A DNA stretch of 64,000 nt from Polydactylus sextarius (Eukaryota; Chordata; Actinopteri; Polynemidae): NCBI GenBank assembly GCA_016801845.1, contig CM028907.1, forward strand, positions 20,197,098 to 20,261,097, given 5' to 3'. Below, piece by piece: positions 1-14,044 of the stretch (its first letter is position 1; each line of letters starts with the position of its first letter). Under the pieces are notes generated by a model. The model saw only the letters and a list, made by a program, of their open reading frames with translations, searched no databases and was not told the DNA's origin. The position numbers and the translations under genes are program-made.

Positions 1-2100
1 GTCTAGTTAAGTGTCCTTTCATGTTTATTAACTGTGCATAACCTTGTATCATGGAATTGTGTCCATTGCTCATGAAGCACTAAAGCAGTCTTTGTGTATG
101 TTCACTCTGTGCTGTGACAGGATTTGTGCACCCCCTGCACTACGAGTGTGTATTAGTTGCCACCATAGAAACAGCAGATACTAGTTAATGGACCTGTACC
201 AAGCTAGCTAAGCGTGGTTTGCCTGCCTTGCTTGCCTGTTACTACATGGTAGCAAATCTGCTCAATAAACCTTGATCGTTTCTACTTTCTCCATTTTTCT
301 CCATCTTTCTCCATCCTTACAGACATACTTTCCTCTATATGCCTAGTCTCCTGATTAGAGATATAGTGTGCAGCATTACAATGGTTTGGTTCATCCATGA
401 GTATGTGCATGGTCACATTGCTCACCTTTGTTCCCTTCTCTTTGCCATTCAAACCCAATGACATGAGAGAGTTACTATGACTGTTATGAATGTCGTTCGC
501 ACCAACTGAACCAGAACACACTAAGAAGGTACATACTCTAGTAGTAGGTCTGCACAAGGTCAGTATGACTGCGTCAACATTAAACACAACTGTGCAAGTT
601 TAAAGGCAATATTCAGCTTTTCCCAGTTGAGTACAGTGAAAAGTAGTGAGACAATAGTGAGACACCAGTGGGTCTAACCAGGGGTCTGTGCTATAGAGCA
701 AAATTTGGTTCAGGTTTAACTCTTTTCAGTCTTACAACAATGTTTCACATCTGACTGGGCTTAATCGTCATGGTAACCTATTCCAAGGTAACCTTAGAGG
801 ACCATATCAAAACTGTAAACCGATCAACAATTGTCTGACACCAGAGTCCTCTTTCTATAGAACCCCACAATATACAAAGGAGTTTACAATAAAAAAAAAA
901 CAAAAAACGTTTTTTTTCCTTTTTTCTTTTTTATAGATGCCTACTCTGGTTTAAACATAGCTTGAGACTATTTTTATTTGGTTTAGTGCAACCACACTAC
1001 AGAAATATATAACAGACCTGTTGAACCTGCTTTATAAAACAGGTTCCAGAGTTCAAGATGATGTTTGACCAAAGTGTAACAAATAAGACATCTGATTGCT
1101 GGTTAAAATCGCATGAATTGAAGTTAAGTAAGTAAGTTTTGGTCTGTGCTCACTGGTCCAAACAAAGATCTTCTCAGATCACAAGTCAAATCAGTGGGTT
1201 GGTTGCGTGAGATTGGGTAGATTATCATGATATTTTAAGAAGTAATTCACCTCCAACCTTATTAAAATTTGCTTATCCTGTCAAAGTAATGAGATGTTCA
1301 AATAAAGCCAAGTTCAGCTTTTGAGTTAAATAATAATAATAAAAAAAAAAAAAAAAAATTAAAATCAAACAATCATCTGTGTAATTTCCTAATACACACC
1401 TGCTCTTTAGCAAGTAGCATGTCATTATTTGCCTAATAATGGAAACCATATTTGGTCCTGTAAATCTATTATATTTCGGAGGGTACAGATTCACTCAGAG
1501 TCCTCAAACAGAAACATAGAGTCAGCAAAACTCTTTTTATTACATCAGCAGTGAAAAGTATGTAATACAGGGCTGAGAAATGATGGCGACAGAGGGTGAA
1601 AGACAGATGGCAAAAGGAATAGGATATTAGAGGGGAGGGGGCGCAAAGAAAGAGTTAGTGAGAGGTATGGATTATAGATTTCCTAAAGAGGAAAAAATGA
1701 AATATTACTGAAGCCCAGCTGTGCTTGGCTACAACTCGCTGAGTTGACACATACAGTATCTAAAATTCATCTATCATCATCATCTCACTAGTCAGTGAAT
1801 TCCCATCTCATACTGTATATCATTGACAACCACTCTCCTTTCCATCGCTCTGGATTTGTCTAAACTTTGTTTAATTTGTCATATTTTATGAATTTGGAAG
1901 GTCTGTCTTTATTTTACTTCCTTACTCTGATGTCAGAGAAGGATTATTTCAACACGTGCCCCCTGACTGTGAGCGTGCACATAAACTATACTTGTGTATC
2001 ACTCACTGTGCATGGGTATGTGTATTTAAACACCACCCTACTTTCCCCACCCCAATTTGACATTTGCTGAGTCAGCTCTGAGGCAGCAGAATAGAAACAC
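1..2100. other. Unique AT-rich non-coding sequence
   Basis: No supported gene. The open frames in this stretch are short, have no splice context and look like chance. It contains an AATAAA at about 265 with no recognisable terminal exon, a mixed A/T-run patch at about 891-935 and a (TAA)n-poly(A) tract ending at 1358. A GA-rich purine patch lies near 1630-1665. Nothing else recognised. Confidence 0.6.
1331..1358. repeat. (TAA)n followed by poly(A)
   Basis: A few TAA triplets run into an uninterrupted run of about 18 A residues. This is a simple repeat. On the minus strand it reads as a poly-Phe/Tyr string, which is an artefact. Confidence 0.9.
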
Positions 2101-2103
2101 GCG

Positions 2104-2108
<5 letters not shown>

Positions 2109-2167
<59 letters not shown>
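2109..2167. repeat. (CA)n microsatellite, about 29 units
   Basis: An almost pure CA dinucleotide array preceded by a GCGCACGCAC transition. Long, uninterrupted arrays like this are usually length-polymorphic in fish. The poly-Cys-Val frame on the opposite strand is an artefact. Confidence 0.97.
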
Positions 2168-2168
<1 letters not shown>

Positions 2169-2169
2169 G

Positions 2170-4250
2170 AAAAAGAAAAATGAAAAATAAGATGACTTTC
2201 CCCATGTTTTAATATCTTATTTAGAAATATTTCTACATTTGAAATGATCTAATCACTGCTTTCAACATCATTTCAACACAGACACAGCAAACAAAATGAT
2301 ACTGGAGAATTATGTAAAGCATTCAGCAATCAAAGACAACACACACACACAAGATATGCTGCCAATATTTTCCCTTATTCACTTTTTGTACGCATCAGTG
2401 TATTTTGACTCCAGGCTGTTTTAGCTGTAGAAAACATAAGAAATATCATCATTACACAGATTTGTCTCGGATGTTTTGAATAATATTGAGGTCATAAAGA
2501 CAAAAACCTTCCATCTAATTTAGGACCCTAATCTAACATAACCAACCACTGATACTTCCTATGCCATAATTTCCACAAGAACTATGACCTTATTCAGACT
2601 GCAGGCAAATCTGATTTGTTTCTCATTAGCATAGATTGTTTTTGCTGTTATGTGCTAGTGATCAGATCAAGAGTCCAGACATTTCCAACATTTGCAACAT
2701 CTGAATGGGTTGCTGGGTGGCTGAACAATAAGTGTCATTACCTACACAGCTACTGTCACTCTATAGAAATGTTGTTGCAGTGTGTTGACTGTGGCTCAAA
2801 AGAGGGACTGTTATGTACTATTAATGTAATACTCGGATCTTTGGAGGAATTTGGATCATTCAGAGTCACTCACTAATATGAGCCGGGTTGTGTCACTTGA
2901 GTAACTTGAGAAAGTGTTTCCAGTATTAGCATGTACCTTGGTACGTTCACTCGAGACATAATAAAGCATATACTATTATTATTATGAATAAAAAGAAGAT
3001 CTAGTATAATAGCATAAAAACTTACCAATAACCTGTCATTAAAATTCAAGTAGCATTAGCCTCAACCTAAAGCTCAAAATTAGGCTGTACAAAAAATAAG
3101 GTCTGTCTCACCACTAAGATAAAAAAATATTTTGTCAAAAAAATCATGTCCATCCACCCCCCAAAATAGTTCCTCCTAATAAATAATGTTCATTACTTAA
3201 TGACTTATCTTGTAGTGTATTATTTTTGTTCTGTGTGTTTTTCAACTATTTTGACTCTTTGAAATTGTATTTACAATGTTTTTGGTGATTGATTCTCAGT
3301 TTAATGTCTAATCGCAGTTGTGGGGCAGAACAGGTCAGTGACCACATTCGTCTGTAGATTTATCATATCACCCTGTCGGCAATGATCGGAACTGCAGGCA
3401 GCGCTGATAGAGTCGCATATGGGCAGGAATGAGTCTGCCCCAAGAACACATTTTGCCAGCACTAGCTCACTGATTGGTCCACTACTCGCGTTAGACCTCA
3501 CATGACCATAACAACTGCGGCGATGGTGCACAGCTTTGAACCTGCCATATTAAACAGTGTGGAGTTTCTTTTAAAAAAAAAAAACATTTTTTTTTTTTTA
3601 TCTGTCTTTGTCAATATAACCTGGCATCTTTGTCATTCATCAATAGAGCTACATATGCTAAATGCATTCAAAATAATCTCTGAATGTGGGCCTTGCTTGA
3701 GTGGGTATCTACATTTTGCGCTGCTTGCTTGGAGTTGGTAAGTTTTGTTTCTCTGCCGAATGACATGTAAGATGTTTGAATGGTGCCGTTTATTGATTAT
3801 AGCAATCAAATGCAGTAGGACTCAAGTGACTCGGTAAAATAGATGTTTAGATTCATGACTCATGAGTGATTTTAGAGAAACGGGTTAATGATTTGGATCC
3901 CAAATCTTTTTCCCACTACTATTATGTACTCATCCAGATCTCTAACACTCTGATTGGAATCTAATGAGATTTTGACCTGATTTGCACAAATCTGATGTCT
4001 TCTTTTCAAATCAATATGCTGTTAATGTTTTCTCAAAGCCTTTTTGTTGATTGTGCACTTTTGTTTGACTGTCACACGTGTGTATGTAGCGTCAGAAGCA
4101 CAGAACAATATTTGACACAATATTCACATTTCCTTTTTCCTTTCTATTATCAGACCTGTTTTACATTATTACATAATAGATGTCAATAGGCAGGCTGTTG
4201 TCAACAAAGAAAACAAATTGTATGGTGGGATGTGCCAAAATATACGCTGC
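2170..4250. other. Unique non-coding sequence; slightly CpG-richer block at 3300-3540
   Basis: No gene recognised. Most of it is plain AT-rich DNA. The block from about 3300 to 3540 is visibly richer in G, C and CpG than its surroundings and contains an inverted CCAAT core (CTGATTGGTC, 3470-3479). Its minus-strand frame is open for 76 codons without splice sites or a recognisable domain. It may be an old repeat or a regulatory block; I cannot decide. Poly(A)/poly(T) runs lie at about 3573-3600. Confidence 0.5.
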
Positions 4251-4252
4251 CA

Positions 4253-4254
<2 letters not shown>

Positions 4255-4298
<44 letters not shown>
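4255..4298. repeat. (AC)22 microsatellite
   Basis: A pure AC array of 44 nt. It is the first of two CA arrays about 90 bp apart. Confidence 0.97.
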
Positions 4299-4300
<2 letters not shown>

Positions 4301-4383
4301 CATCATCATCATCAATCATCATTCAATTAATTTCTTTCTGATTTTTTTGCCTCAAAATATTCCACAAACAAGTACAAAGACAT

Positions 4384-4388
<5 letters not shown>

Positions 4389-4430
<42 letters not shown>

Positions 4431-4449
4431 CATAGACACAGACACACAA
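4389..4449. repeat. (CA)n with ATAGACA variant tail
   Basis: A CA array of about 38 nt followed by diverged CATAGACACAGACACA units. The poly-Thr/His open frame spanning this and the preceding array is a repeat artefact, not a protein. Confidence 0.95.
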
Positions 4450-7400
4450 CCTGCCAAATCACCCATCCCAGCAGCATCTGTTCAACATTAAGAGGGATTC
4501 TAACTCTCTTTAGCTTCCACTGATTTTCTGCTCATACACCCTCCCCATAATGACTGTCTAATGTCCACATTCAGTCACTAGGGGTCCCTCACCCATGAAA
4601 AAAAATTAGCTACTAGTCTGCATTTTATGACTTTCAGATCTACTATTGTTCAACCCCATTCAATTCCCCACCATCACTCCCTCCACGATGTCCAGTGATA
4701 CCTGTTCAAGGTTTCCATCAGCCTCCTCCTGGCTCTACTCAACCACCACTGTCTTATCTCCTATCTTCATAAGGTGTTACTCTTCCTATGAGTCTTCACA
4801 TCGAAGGAGTCCAATCACCAAAACTTTCTTCTGCTTCACAAAATATATTTTGTATCAATTAGATCTTAGATCTTACGTGTTCCCATTATAGCAGTTGTAG
4901 TGTTGCTTCAAATATTTATTGCCAACCCTGTTAACCTCTGTCCAATAGCTAAGCTATTGGATATGATATTTACCACTAAATATTAAATAAAATATTTGTT
5001 TTTTTTATCAGGTTATTGGTTGTCTCCCACTGTGGCCTAAACTTAGCTCATCACAATGTTTGTTCACATTTCTTTAGACAAACACACTCCTAATAACTGA
5101 GTGTGTGTGTGAGTGAGACATATAGAAATACATTTAGACATCTGCAAGGGTTTGCAGATCCTTTTGTCTGTCTTTTCTCTCTCTTTTTAAATGTATATAC
5201 AGGTCAGTCCAGCCAATCTCTCTCACTGTGTTGTTGGATCAGGCTCTATCTATGTATCTTACTAGTCAGATTTTCCTCCCTGCTGCTTCCTCCGCTTGTT
5301 ACCATTTCCAAACACCCAGTCGCTACAGAAAACAACAAACTAACAACTTATACACTGGGGATGGGCAAATTTTCCTTTTGTGGTATTTTGTGTGTAGGGA
5401 ATTTGTTCCCCTGATAATATTTTGAAGTGGCAATGTCTTTGTTTGTTTTCTTTTTTGTTTCTTTCTTTCTTTTGTTGCTAATATTACAATATGTAGTTCA
5501 GCAACTAATGTAAATGACTGGGAAATGTTTTCAGTAAATAAAAATGACAAACTAATTGCCTTTAAACTGCCAATGCTTTCTGACTTAATCCAAAGTTTTG
5601 CTGAACTTAGCAAAGAAGTATGAAAAGGAAAACAGTAAATGGAAAGAGTGGACAAAGAGAACAATACATAAAGAATTGTTTTCCTCTTGGTTGCTTCTCT
5701 CACATTGAACATTTAATTCTCCCCTCACACTCTCTCTAACTTAATCCAACCCATTTTTTTTTCCTGTCAGTCTTTGTCTCTTCTCCTTTCAAATCATGAC
5801 AAGCTCATTGATTCAACAATAACAGGTGGGGCAATTACTGATGTTGTGATTCAATACGGGCCGATCATTGTATACATCATACTAAGACGTAGGTTATAAG
5901 AGAGAAGGTTTTTTTTAATAATCTAAAAGTTTTTATGTCTTGTTTAAATTAATAAATGCTGTGCAATCATCATTTGGTCACACTTCAAGCCACAAGCTTC
6001 TTGTGTAAAGAAACATTCAAATCAGAACACATTATTACATTAAAGAAGAAGGAGTAAGCCGTAAACCTGAAAGACTGAAAAGATTGTCAATTACCACTTC
6101 AATGTTCTGTGCAAGTCTGATGATTTCCCACAGAAACTCACAAAAAACAACAAAGCAGGAAGAAAAAAAAAAAAAAGACAATTTCATTCACCACAATGAA
6201 ACGCTCTTCATGCTGACTTCATCTAATTCAAAGGCACAATGTGTTTGCAGCTGTGGAGTGTGATTGTAGTCACCAAAGCACAAAAAGCAAATCGCAGAAA
6301 TTAATTCCAAAGAAAGGTTGGTGGACAAATTAGTCCATTCAGTTTATGCATGAACTTTAGTTGACAAAATAAAAGTAGGACTTGAACCACTGAACTTAAA
6401 ATTAGATACTTACCAGCAATGAGGCCACTGGACATATATAATGATGATATTGTATAATGTGAACTCATCAAAAATGTTTTTCATGTATCGTTTTCAAATT
6501 TATCTCACTAGCTTTACATTTTGATTGAGTTGATTTAAAAAGACGAAGACTGGAAATAGTTGAGACGACAGCGCTCACCTTGGGTGGTAAATGTTTTATC
6601 CAACACTTTTCATAATGAGAAAATATTATGCAGTATATTATTAGAGGTTCTAATAACATTCCTCATCAGTTTCATCAAGACTTTCTGATGAATATTTACT
6701 ATTTAATCATCTATTTACCAAAATGGGGATAAACAAATGCCAGACACTACAGCAACTATACAAGAATTTCATTTGCAGACAAGTTATTTTCATTTTTAGT
6801 TTTTTCCACATCACACTTGTAAGTTCCACATTGGACCATGATGGGATTAGTGTCACTCAAGTAATCACAAAGAAACTTTACCAACAGTTGACAGCTGGTC
6901 TCACCCAACAAAGCTTCCAAATGAAATGACCATATAGGCAGTTCATTTTGTCCTGTTGCTGAGATACAACCCAGTGGATCCTACCTTTATCACCATGGCA
7001 GTGAGAATGTGACCCATTGGTGCGTATGTCACTGGTGTACCGGACCATTATCACTAACAATAATAAACGTTCTTTTATGTTTTAAGTTACGATATAAGAA
7101 ATTGTGGTTTAGGTTAAAATATGTTTTTGATGCTAGAGTTACAGCTTTGAAACTGTAAGTATTGCATTTGTCAAGGTTCAAGGTTTGATGCTGAACTCAC
7201 AAACTTCGCAAAGTGATAATGTTGCTCAGTTCGAAATAGCAAAACAATTTCCTCAAAGCTCCTTAAATGTTTCTCTCTTGTGCTCACAACACACTCTGTC
7301 TGTTTACTTTATGTAATTATACTGGTGTCTGTCTGGGTGTTTTCTTTCAGCTTATGAGTGAAAAAGGTCAGACAAGGAAAGGTGAAAGCTATGGGATGTA

Positions 7401-8260
7401 TAAATGTTCCCTTTTATTGCCACATTTCACCTTGAAATTGCACTTGGACTACCCTTGAATGTGGCCTAATTCCTTTTGAAACCTCATATGTCATCGCTAC
7501 GTGAAGACAAAGCAGGTGTGGCAAAGGTTGAATGTAGTACTTTTCTAAATGGACTACCATAAAAATATCCCTTTGATACAAACAGTTTCTCCAAAAACTC
7601 AGGTTAATAGAGTGACAACTCTCAGCCTTGAAAAAATGAAAAAATAAAAAGTATTTACCAGATGTTTCAACCTTCTAATTGATATTTTCAGCAATCCAGC
7701 GTGAATCTAAAGCAATGTGTGAATACAGAACCTACATAACACTTCAATAATGTCTCACAAAAATCTCAAATGGTCTCAAAATTTTACTTGACAGCATTCC
7801 CAACAGCCAATGCACCATCAGCAACTTTAATTCAGAATTATTAAGAATAAGAAAATATTTTTTTTATGAGTGAAAAATGAATGTGAAAGACAAAACTCGG
7901 AAGTGAAAATAGCAATTTTCTAAACTTGTAGTTGTGGCTGCTTGGTGTTCCCATAATAGAATACAAACCAATTACTTTTGGATTACAACTTTTATCTGAT
8001 TCACTGCTATGATGGAAAGAAATGCTGTTTGATTCATTAAAAGAAAAATCAACGCTATAACCGCAGTCTATTCTTTGTTGTGCCCTATTCTTAGATCCAT
8101 GCTTTTTTGCCAGTGACTTTTTTTCTCGATACCTTGTATAGTTATCGAGGCAAAGACAATGTGATATCATGTCCAGATATTTCCAGCTTGGCTACACTGG
8201 TCGTAGTGTCTTCCAATAAGTCACTTCTTTTAGACACCACTTATTTCCAAATGTCAACGA
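4450..8260. other. Unique AT-rich non-coding sequence
   Basis: No supported gene. Open frames up to 129 codons exist on the minus strand around 5323-5712, but their composition (Lys/Leu/Thr/Phe-rich) and lack of splice context look random. No transposon, tRNA or clear motif cluster recognised. Confidence 0.55.
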
Positions 8261-8261
8261 C

Positions 8262-8262
<1 letters not shown>

Positions 8263-8294
<32 letters not shown>
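8263..8294. repeat. Poly(A), 32 nt
   Basis: An uninterrupted A run. It has no upstream retroposon body that I can recognise and no clear target-site duplication, so it is annotated only as a homopolymer. Confidence 0.95.
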
Positions 8295-8295
<1 letters not shown>

Positions 8296-10620
8296 AAATG
8301 ATAAACTTCAGAAAATCAATCAGTCATATCAATTAAAAGATAATATAATCAATTGAAAAATGTGTGCCTGCTGACGTCTCTAAACTTTCCAACAGCTCTT
8401 TGTCTGACAAACGCACTTTACTGCTTGGCATAGGAATCATTTAACCCTTAATGCTCTAAGGTCCATGAAGGCCAAGGCCTTGAGATCAAGAGTCAGCCAG
8501 CAGAGGTCATTGAATGAATCTAAACACAAAATGGCTCCTACACTGGTATCAGTGGTGAAAGTGTTGGGATCTTTCGCTTGGTGTCTCTCCTGTACCCATC
8601 ATACTGCGTCTGTCCTACCTATTTCCTTTGTACCATGTTAGCTTTCCTGACTAATGGATACCTGACGTCTCTGTACTCTGTAGTCCCTGCTCCTATTTTC
8701 ACTCCTGAGAAAAAAGATTATCTCTCCTGCTCCTGCAGCTCGACTTTTCTCTGGATTCCTTTTTTGAGTTTAGATTAAACTATTTAACCTGTGTTTTGTT
8801 TGCAGAGTTTGTATATCCACGTCCCGATATCACTGATAGAGATAGTATATACCTCCAGTGTAATAAAAAGGCTTCTTCTTTGACCATTTTCACCTGTGTT
8901 TCAAAATTATACAGAGAGAAAATCATATTAAAAGAGCCACAGCTGTGGATTTTTCTACCCACAGATATCTCACCAGCTTCAGGCAGCCACAAAATCTGAT
9001 GCTGTAGATAATACTGGCTTTATTGTTGTCATGTTCTCTGATTGCTGGTAACAATGGGACTCATCTGTCTCCCCTTGAGTGACATTAGGACAATGACTCC
9101 TGTCTCAGGTTTTCGGAGCCAGCCTGTGAAATGTCTGCCACAAAAAAAAAAAAAAAAAAAAACAAGATTGTCCAGAAATGGAATTTCATCTGTGATGCCA
9201 GGTTAGAAACGAGATTGATACTTAACCAATAACAATATAAATAACCCCAGAACACAGAGGGCACAAGCTTTATGGGTTTTGAAACTGATAATGAAACTGA
9301 AAAATAATTTAGTTATAGTCTGTTATTGTGGTAGTCAATGCTCCGTAATGGTGAATAGTTAACAGGAATCAAATGGAGTAAAAGGTGAAAAGCCAAGGCC
9401 TGCAACTGAAGAAGGCATATTAAACACTTATGCAATTAGGAATACTATATATAAAATAATGAAAATAACACATATACATTTTTTTAAGAATAATACAAAT
9501 GTAATAAAGTGCATTTAAATAGTGCCATGTGTGGAGTCTCCACACCAGATATTGTAGATAAAAAAAAAGTAGATATATTAACATCTAACTCTAAATCAAC
9601 CCTCATCTATGCTACTCTTTCTCAGCAAATTTAGACATCTGACAGTGAGGCAGACAGTGACTGTGGCATTTGCATCATGTCAACACTGGTGATTCTGCTT
9701 GTATTTGACAACCACTCCTTTAAACAAGCATAAGTAATAATCAAGCATCCTTTTATTTTTCTTTCATGTGACATTGTTTCTCAAACACAAACAACAGCAG
9801 GCCTGTGTTGCATTTCGGCCAAAGGAAACACACCAAATATTTCTTTCTTTAATCATGATTTGTTCAGGGAAAAAATGGTTAGAAAAAATAGTGGTAGCTT
9901 CGTGGAAGTGGACACAGAAACATGAACACCTGTGCAACACTGTGCAATCGAATGCAATGGACCTGCAATTAATATCACTAATGATAGCTCACATTGACTT
10001 TTAATGTTGAAGATAAAATGAGCAAATTAAAACACAGAGAAAAAGGACAAAAATACGTGATTGGAACCATGAGAAATGAGAATGCAATGGCAGTAGAGGA
10101 TGCGACAGAATGATAAAAAGAAAAAGAAACACTATGACAAATAAGTAAGAAGTAAAAAGAAAAAACAGAGATGAAAAGACGAAGAATAAATCTTAGAAAA
10201 TGTCAGAGTATTATGGAAAGGTAAAGTATTTTAGGACATAGGAGAAGGACAAACAAGGTAAGAGTAAAAGTATACACTGCAAAAGGGAAAAAAAAGGAAA
10301 AAGAAAGTTAATATGAGAAAAATTAAATGAGTGTGGATGAAATCAAAACTGATGTCAGGAAAAGGACAGATGAAAAAAAAGAAGAAATGGTAGATAATGA
10401 AAGAAGGCAAAAGCAAAATGAAATGAAGAGCGGGCAAACACAACGGTGATGAGTGAAGACAAACAGGAGACGTGAAGGAGGGGAAGCAGTGGAGTGTGTG
10501 TAATGTGTTGGCAGCGCAGAGAGAGAGAGGGAGCAGAAGGCTTGTAAATGTTGGATGAGAGAAGTATACATGGCACTGTGACTCACTGGAGCTGCCCCAG
10601 CACTTGTGAGGGCAAGTGCT
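8295..10620. other. Unique non-coding sequence
   Basis: No gene recognised. Contains a poly(A) tract of about 21 nt at 9142-9162 and an A/G-rich stretch at about 10010-10560 (many GAAAAAG/AGAAAG runs). That stretch generates long minus-strand Ser/Leu/Phe-rich open frames, which are compositional artefacts. Confidence 0.55.
10010..10560. repeat. Purine-rich (A/G) low-complexity region
   Basis: The plus strand is strongly biased to A and G for about half a kilobase, with repeated GAAAAAG, AGAAGAAA and GAGAGAGAG stretches. It explains the overlapping minus-strand open frames. Polypurine/polypyrimidine tracts can form triplex DNA, but nothing shows that here. Confidence 0.6.
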
Positions 10621-10622
10621 TT

Positions 10623-10663
10623 ACACACACACGCACGCACGCACACACACACACACACACACA
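10623..10663. repeat. (CA)n with CG interruptions
   Basis: A CA array with ACGCACGCACGC interruptions, ending about 70 bp before the SINE. Confidence 0.95.
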
Positions 10664-10730
10664 GAGGTTTACTTTTGCCACTTTTGCGGAACCCTACTTG
10701 TTCATGTCCCCCGGTTAATTGGCAGCTGAG

Positions 10731-11020
10731 GGTGGCTGTGGCTCAGGAGGTAGAGGAGCAAGTCGTCCATTAATCGGAAGGTCTATGGTTTAATTCCCAC
10801 TTTCTCCAGTCAGCATGTTAAAGTGTTCTTGGGCCAGACACTGAACACCAAGTTTCCTGCAATGGCTGTTCCATTGGTGTATGAATGGTTCATGTCAGAA
10901 AAATGCAAATTATAGAGGTGAATGTGTGAGAAGGGGTAAATGTGATCTGTCAAGTGTTTTGAGTGGTCTCAGTGACTAGAAGAGCTCGATATAAATGCAG
11001 TCCATTATCCATTCCTTTAT
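10731..11020 (+). mobile_element. tRNA-derived SINE (percomorph fish type), near full length
   Basis: The 5' end carries an RNA polymerase III A-box (TGGCTCAGGAGGTAGAGG, about 10739) and a diverged B-box (GGTCTATGGTTTAATTCC, about 10779). The body has the recognisable phrases GTTCTTGGGCCAGACACTGA and ATGGCTGTTCC, and a 3' end of the ATAAATGCAGTCCATTA type. From memory of fish genomes this is a very common percomorph SINE family; I give no database name. The B-box has lost the CG-rich core usual in active copies, and there are several other substitutions. The copy is therefore probably old and inactive. It sits just downstream of a CA microsatellite. Confidence 0.85.
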
Positions 11021-14000
11021 TATTTTCAAAATTATTCCACCCAAAGTCAAAATCCTCAACCTTTTCATTTTAGCTTTGACCCATTAACTAAACATTTTAT
11101 GGGGCCACAAATTCAATAAATAAGTTACCACTATTATAGATTACACTATTAGTGGATAAAATTGATATATATTCCATATACTATATATTTTCTCAGTATT
11201 AGTTTTCGATATTTTGGGATACTATATATTTTGGGATTTCTTGTAATCTTTACTTTTTCTTTATTATAAGTACAGTTGTTATGAGTTATTTTACGACCTG
11301 CTACTAATGTAAGTTCATTCTGTTCATTCATCTAAACGATAACATGGTTGATCTTGTACTTAGTGACAGATACTTGAGGATAATCCAGATGATAGTAGTA
11401 GTGCATTAATATGTCTCTGAATGAGACACACAATGCTTTCAAACCATTTTCACGAAGCAATTTGCAATGAGGCGAATTGTGTATATCTATGATTTGGCAA
11501 ATATAAAAAACCTACAAATCCATTTATTATTTTCTATTATTCATAATTGTCCTATTACTGCCCATCAACAGTCATATGTCATCATTTGTGACTTTTTCTA
11601 CTTTGTTACTCATTTATTTTATTTCACATCAATACAATATCAGACTTCAATATTAGAATTACTGCTGCTGTGGTAAAATAAACCAAAATTACTCATGAGC
11701 AGAAATGGAGGTGATGAGAAAAGGGAATGTTAATTTGAAATTGCTGTTATACTTTTATAATTGTAACATGAAACGTTACGAAATGACTTGATGCACTATT
11801 ATTCTGATAATAGGAATGTCAATGACTCCCTGTTCCCACTTCACCTGTACCAATTATAGAATAGTCAGACACATAAATATATATGTACTGTACATATGCA
11901 ACAGAAAAAAAAAACTGCATAGAGCAACAAACAGCTGCAATAACAAGTCATCTTAGGTAAAACTACAGTATAACTCAGAATGATGGATTATGATTGTCAA
12001 GGCAGCAGTGTGTCTCTGCAACTGCTGTAATGAATTGTTTTTCTTTGAATAAAGGTAAAACTTCACCAGAGCAGACAGTTGTAATGCAGAGTGGGTGTAA
12101 ATATATCTACAGCTGTAATGTCAATACTATACCTTAAATATACATTAAAAGAGCCCAGTACAGAGCTTTCAAAAGCTGCAGAAAATTTTCTTTGTTTAAA
12201 GCATGTTGGTAGATAATGCTACTTATACAATTCATTTCAATAGACATAACTGGATCCGTTGACCTCATTGTAGTTGGTTTGATGAAAAGGTTGAATGTTT
12301 CATGGTCAAATGATAATGATTTATACAATAAAACAAGTGCAAACCTGAATGAATCTTGCTAAACTTAATGAATACGAACTATATAATTAACTATTTGAAT
12401 ATAGGAATTAAACTAGCTCCAGTTTTTTAGTTCTCACCTCATGTATTTGTAAAATTTGTCAAAATTTGTCTGTTTTTTCCAGTTTTATTGAGGTGCATCA
12501 GTGAACTGCAGTAGCGGTCCTTTAATCTGTCTATTTACAGCTTCAGGAGTTATTTTCTGTGCATGTGAATATGCAGAGGGCCTCTCTCTTTCTCCTCCAC
12601 TGCTTCTTGTGAACACAGCACACCAGACAAGTATAGTGCTTTTTTCAATTCCCTTTGGTTGGGAATATAATATTCATGAGTGTTTTAACCTCTGGCTGAC
12701 CTCAGAGCAGCATTACAAGAGGCTTCTTAGAAAGTTCCCAGGGAGGTAGAGAGACATTAACTAATATACTGTAGAGAGAGACAGAGTTTTTTTATAATGT
12801 CTGATAATGTCTGAGTTTTGAGTGATACTGCAATACTGGATGTTGACCACGCTAGGGTGAGAAAGGTGCAGTCTATGAAATATAAAAGTAAGGTCAACCT
12901 TAGACTGTGCATGCATAGAGGAAGCTGCAAATGTGTAGTCATACATGCATGAGTACTGTCTCTTGCATGCATACATCTATTTTCATCGCTGTGTTTTCTG
13001 CATATATGGCTGCTTTAATCTCAGCCAGCCAAGCATAACTGTCAGGGCACTAAGTGTCTCCTATATTTTGCTGCTATTTTCTGTCTTTGTTTTCCCTTTT
13101 CCATCCCCATTTTCACTCCCTTGTCAGTATCTTTCATGTCTTGCCTGCCAATGTTACTGTTATATTGACAGGTCATAATTTTACACCCCAGCAGTTGTTT
13201 ATCAGCTGCTTACATGACTGAGTAAAAGCTGGGGAAGAGAAAGGTTCCTTAACAGCTTAATTATGTCCTCTGTCACATTGTTTAATGAAAATAAACCAAA
13301 CTGTGTCTTCTCGTCCGCATGCCTCTTTTTTTCCTCTTTGTGTGCTCCTGTTGCTATTCTATATGTGCTGTTGTCTTTGAATTATCTGTATTAACACCAA
13401 AGTGCACATAATAAACTTGATGCAACACTAGTTCTCACCAAAGTCACTTTTGTATGTACTATAATGTACTATAGCTTTTCATTTTGGGTTATTTATACTG
13501 TCAGTTTAATGATGTGCCAACAACAGAAGATCCGATTTATATGCAACACTTGACGTGGATTGAAATATTCTTAACATAAAATTTTATTAAATTTTTTATT
13601 TTTTCTTTAAAATAAGCTAGTATTTTAAATACCCCTGCCACCCCCACTATTTTTGCTTTTGACCATACACTGATAAATGCAACAAAGCTTCCATCTGCAG
13701 TCAGAGCCTCAAGGCCTTCCAGTTACTGGTAAGAGTAGAGTAACTAGTTTGTTCAGACTGCATGAAGCCACACATTCAGCCCTAAGTCTATTGAGCAACA
13801 CGTATTGGGAAGCAGAGTTGGAGAATGACTGCTGTGCAGTTTTTAGCATTAAGTGGAACTGCATGGCTTAGTCACACTGGACAGACGTATGCAAATGCAG
13901 CTGACCTTGGGGCCTACTGGTGTGTGTGTGTGCGTGTGTGTATCTGTGAGCTGAAAGTGTCAGGGGTTGAGATTGCAGTGTGCAGGCGGACCACTGACGC

Positions 14001-14040
14001 ATGTCCAAAACTTGGCCACTGTCTCTGTCATCTTAGACGC
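11021..14040. other. Unique AT-rich non-coding sequence
   Basis: No gene recognised. Open frames are short. 13921-13945 holds an imperfect TG stretch. A 28-nt segment at about 13697-13724 is bracketed by CAG and GTAAGA, but this is too little to call a micro-exon. Confidence 0.5.
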
Positions 14041-14044
14041 GAGC

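Noticed and set aside
240..290. LTR or gene 3' end suggested by AATAAA
   Set aside because: A lone hexamer is expected often in AT-rich DNA; no LTR termini, primer site or terminal exon seen.
2109..4449. CRISPR-like regular array
   Set aside because: The repeats are plain CA microsatellites with no unique spacers, in vertebrate nuclear DNA.
4577..4593. CTCF-like TCACTAGGGGTCC
   Set aside because: Only a partial match to the core; too weak to call.
8221..8294. Processed pseudogene ending in poly(A)
   Set aside because: No upstream coding body and no flanking duplication; the window has many bare A runs.
13697..13724. 28-nt micro-exon between CAG and GTAAGA
   Set aside because: Too short and no supporting neighbours; splice-like words this short occur often by chance.
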